From CAG-488 sp963625295 (GTDB taxonomy: Bacteria > Bacillota > Clostridia > Oscillospirales > Acutalibacteraceae): a stretch of 15,302 nt of DNA. The notes beneath the pieces are model-generated. The model had not been told where the DNA came from and did no database searches. It saw only the letters and a list, made by a program, of their open reading frames with translations. The position numbers and the translations under genes are program-made. The stretch is taken from contig CAVFTC010000046.1 in the NCBI GenBank assembly GCA_963625295.1, positions 1-15,302 of the forward strand. The letters run 5' to 3'. This document shows, piece by piece, positions 13,648 through 15,302 of this stretch (position 1 is the stretch's first letter; each line of letters opens with the position of its first letter).

Positions 13648-14715
13648 TTATAATGTAACTTCCTTACCGGATTCCGAGGATCTGTAAATCGCATCAAGAA
13701 TCTTTGAGGTGACAACAGCCTTGTCAATATATGCCTGATTCGGCTTTCTTGTGATAACGGAATCAACAAAAGAAGCGATTTCACTGTTATAGTCAAAGCC
13801 ATCCGAGTTGTAGTCCGGGGTGATTTCTGTAAGCATATCGCCCATTGTGGTGTAGAGCTTGAATTTTCCGCCGTACTGCATTCTTACGCCGCCCTTGGTG
13901 CCGAGGAAATCGACGAAGCATTCGCTTGTGCCGATGTTCTGTGCCCATGCACCGTTGAGAGTGATGGTCGCATTGTCGGTTCGGATAAGACCGGTAACAA
14001 AATCGTCAACATCGAATGTGCCCGTTTCGGTGTTCTTTGTGTCCTCAGCCCACATGCTTGTGTAAACATAGTCGTTCATGGCCTTGCCGAGCTTTGAGTG
14101 AGCAACGCCGGAGCAGGTGAGGGGAGTCGGCTCGCCGAGACAGTAGAGAACCAGGTCGATGTAATGAACGCCCCAGTCAATGAGAACTCCACCGCCGGAA
14201 ACCGCCTTCGTGGTGAAGTCGCCGCCGAGACCGGGAATCATACGGTGCGCTCTGAAGCTGATGTAAACCTGATAAATCTCGCCGAGAGAACCGTCCTCAA
14301 TAAGCTTTTTAACCTTATTGACCGTATCAACAAATCTGTTTACAACACCTATCGAAAGCATTCTGCCTGTTTCGTGGGCAACCTTCTGCATTTCAAGAGC
14401 CTCGGGCAGGGTTCTTGCGGCAGGCTTTTCGCAAAGCACATCCTTGCCGTCACGCATAAAGTCGATGGAAATCGGTGCGTGACTGTCATTGTGAGTGCAA
14501 ACAGAAACGATGTCAATATCGTCGTGACCGAGAAGCTCTTTATAATTGTATACAGCCTTGCCGCAACCGTATGTTTCAACCGCCTTGTCGGCACGCTCCG
14601 GAATAATATCGCAGAAATAACGAATTTCAACATTATCGAGCTTAAGATAACCGGGAACATGCGAACGGGAAATATTTCCGCAGCCTATAACGGCTACGCC
14701 TAATTTTTTAGACAT
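13648..14715 (-). CDS. Gfo/Idh/MocA family NAD(P)-dependent oxidoreductase
   Basis: A 355-residue enzyme. An N-terminal Rossmann domain has AVIGCGNISRSHV at 8-20 (dinucleotide binding) and CEKPAA at 95-100, whose Lys is the usual catalytic lysine. The C-terminal alpha/beta domain has GGGVLIDWGVHYIDLVLY at 174-191 with the conserved Asp/His pair. Family members oxidise or epimerise sugars, inositols and their acids, or hydrolyse by an NAD redox mechanism (GH109-like). The exact substrate is unknown, but nagB and a PIG-L deacetylase follow, so an N-acetylated amino sugar or its glycoside is likely. The start at ATG 14715 is chosen because GAGGTGA sits 5 bases upstream, whereas an in-frame GTG at 14724 would lie inside that ribosome site. 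Confidence 0.85.
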   Translation of the reverse strand: MSKKLGVAVIGCGNISRSHVPGYLKLDNVEIRYFCDIIPERADKAVETYGCGKAVYNYKELLGHDDIDIVSVCTHNDSHAPISIDFMRDGKDVLCEKPAARTLPEALEMQKVAHETGRMLSIGVVNRFVDTVNKVKKLIEDGSLGEIYQVYISFRAHRMIPGLGGDFTTKAVSGGGVLIDWGVHYIDLVLYCLGEPTPLTCSGVAHSKLGKAMNDYVYTSMWAEDTKNTETGTFDVDDFVTGLIRTDNATITLNGAWAQNIGTSECFVDFLGTKGGVRMQYGGKFKLYTTMGDMLTEITPDYNSDGFDYNSEIASFVDSVITRKPNQAYIDKAVVTSKILDAIYRSSESGKEVTL

Positions 14716-14744
14716 ACATATCACCTCATGATAAATTTACCAAC

Positions 14745-14773
14745 ATTTTAACAAGTTTTTCCGGAAATGTAAA
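14745..14773 (-). promoter_or_regulatory. Promoter of the oxidoreductase-nagB-PIG-L operon
   Basis: On the minus strand TTTACA (14768-14773) and TAAAAT (14745-14750) are exactly 17 bases apart, about 30 bases before the first start codon. The spacer carries the palindrome TTTCCGGAAA. Confidence 0.75.
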
Positions 14774-14826
14774 GACATAACAGGGATTTTTTGCTTTCTG
14801 TTTTCGGATGTTTTCGGATTTAATCC
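14758..14826. promoter_or_regulatory. Palindrome and tandem repeats around the operon promoter
   Basis: TTTCCGGAAA (14758-14767) is a perfect palindrome inside the promoter spacer, where a bound repressor would block polymerase. Upstream of the -35, GTTTTCGGAT is repeated exactly in tandem (14800-14809, 14810-14819) and runs into the inverted repeat GGATT-T-AATCC (14816-14826). Such an array fits an activator binding helically phased sites. The regulator itself is not in the window. Confidence 0.45.
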
Positions 14827-14841
14827 TTGGCTGCATGACAA

Positions 14842-15302
14842 TTATTTTGCAAATCCCTTATATGTACCGAATCCAAGCATATATGTCGCCATTGCTATTG
14901 CTAAATCCTCGGATTCAATATTTTGTCCGGCCGCCATTTTTCTTAATTCGTCAACGACCGTATCGTGCGGCACAATTGTTCCTTCAAGCTCTTTTACTGC
15001 TTTTTCTATCACGGAAGGAAGCACCATGCACATCTGATAAAAAGCGTCGTCCTGACCGGTTACAAGGGCATAAAAACGGTCGAGGCTTACTCTGCGGATA
15101 AGCTTATGCCCTACCTTTTTCTTATCTACGGTAGTTTCCCATTTAATGTTTTGGGAGCGTTGTGCAATTGCTTCTACCAAGAAGCAGGCGCAGTCATCAT
15201 CATTTAGAAGCTGGTTTTGCATTTTTATAAAGGTTTTACCTGCCGAAGCGGAATTCATGGTGTTGTGCTTGTTCTTCATCTCCACATATACGGTGTGGAC
15301 AT
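14842..15302 (-). CDS. Eco47II/Sau96I-like type II restriction endonuclease (partial)
   Basis: The C-terminal part of a larger protein. The frame stays open to the window edge (residues VHTVYVEMKNKHNT at its start), so the true start lies outside. YVEMKNKHNT gives an E-x-K pair on a beta strand, the end of a PD-(D/E)xK nuclease core. The segments KTFIKMQNQLL, QNIKWETTVDKKKVGHKLIR and SLDRFYALVTGQ resemble, as remembered, the Eco47II/Sau96I family that cuts GGNCC sites; this was not confirmed by search. The partner methyltransferase would be expected upstream, beyond the right edge. It reads toward the operon promoter, and no clear terminator separates them. Confidence 0.65.
   Translation of the reverse strand, partial: VHTVYVEMKNKHNTMNSASAGKTFIKMQNQLLNDDDCACFLVEAIAQRSQNIKWETTVDKKKVGHKLIRRVSLDRFYALVTGQDDAFYQMCMVLPSVIEKAVKELEGTIVPHDTVVDELRKMAAGQNIESEDLAIAMATYMLGFGTYKGFAK

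Noticed and set aside
14098..14703. Plus-strand ORF of 201 codons
   Set aside because: Antisense to the Gfo/Idh/MocA oxidoreductase; open only because of codon bias in the real gene.
1..15302. CRISPR array or insertion sequence
   Set aside because: No regularly spaced repeats, transposase motifs or terminal inverted repeats were found.

Overview
The window looks like chromosome of a gut-type, low-to-mid GC clostridium, probably Oscillospiraceae/Ruminococcaceae. This is inferred from strong AAGGAGG ribosome sites, U-tailed intrinsic terminators, a CCA-encoding tRNA gene, and the mix of glycosyltransferase, PpiC-type foldase and amino-sugar genes. No species can be named from sequence alone.

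Left part (1-3526). An AT-rich chloramphenicol-phosphotransferase-like kinase gene is followed by about 380 bases with no convincing gene. That stretch is rich in hairpins and contains one doubtful 60-residue ORF. A tRNA-Thr(GGT) gene on the minus strand has its own promoter and terminator. Two overlapping plus-strand glycosyltransferase-like genes follow: a degenerate GT-A protein and a canonical GT2 enzyme. They end in a hairpin that can terminate transcription from both sides.

Middle part (3539-10243). Eight tightly packed minus-strand genes form a phage head and DNA-packaging cassette. In transcription order they are small terminase, large terminase, portal, prohead protease (with an apparent nested scaffold start), HK97-fold major capsid, two head-tail connector-like proteins, and a final protein joining a neck/tail-terminator-like N-terminus to a fibre-like C-terminal domain. 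All reading frames are open, most junctions overlap by 1-17 bases, and the strongest ribosome site precedes the capsid gene. The window holds no integrase, repressor, replication, tail tube, tape-measure, baseplate or lysis gene. Ordinary host genes flank the cassette on both sides. Upstream lie two terminator hairpins and several palindromes, but no consensus housekeeping promoter. This is the most notable object in the window: either a domesticated or satellite-like capsid module, or an unusually clean prophage remnant.

Right part (10244-15302). A membrane-anchored PpiC/parvulin foldase has its own promoter and terminator. Next comes a three-gene minus-strand operon: Gfo/Idh/MocA oxidoreductase, then glucosamine-6-phosphate deaminase (nagB), then a PIG-L family deacetylase. 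It is driven by a clear promoter with a palindrome in its spacer and tandem 10-bp repeats upstream, and it probably handles an amino-sugar derivative. The right edge cuts through the C-terminal part of an Eco47II/Sau96I-like restriction endonuclease, whose methyltransferase partner would lie outside the window.
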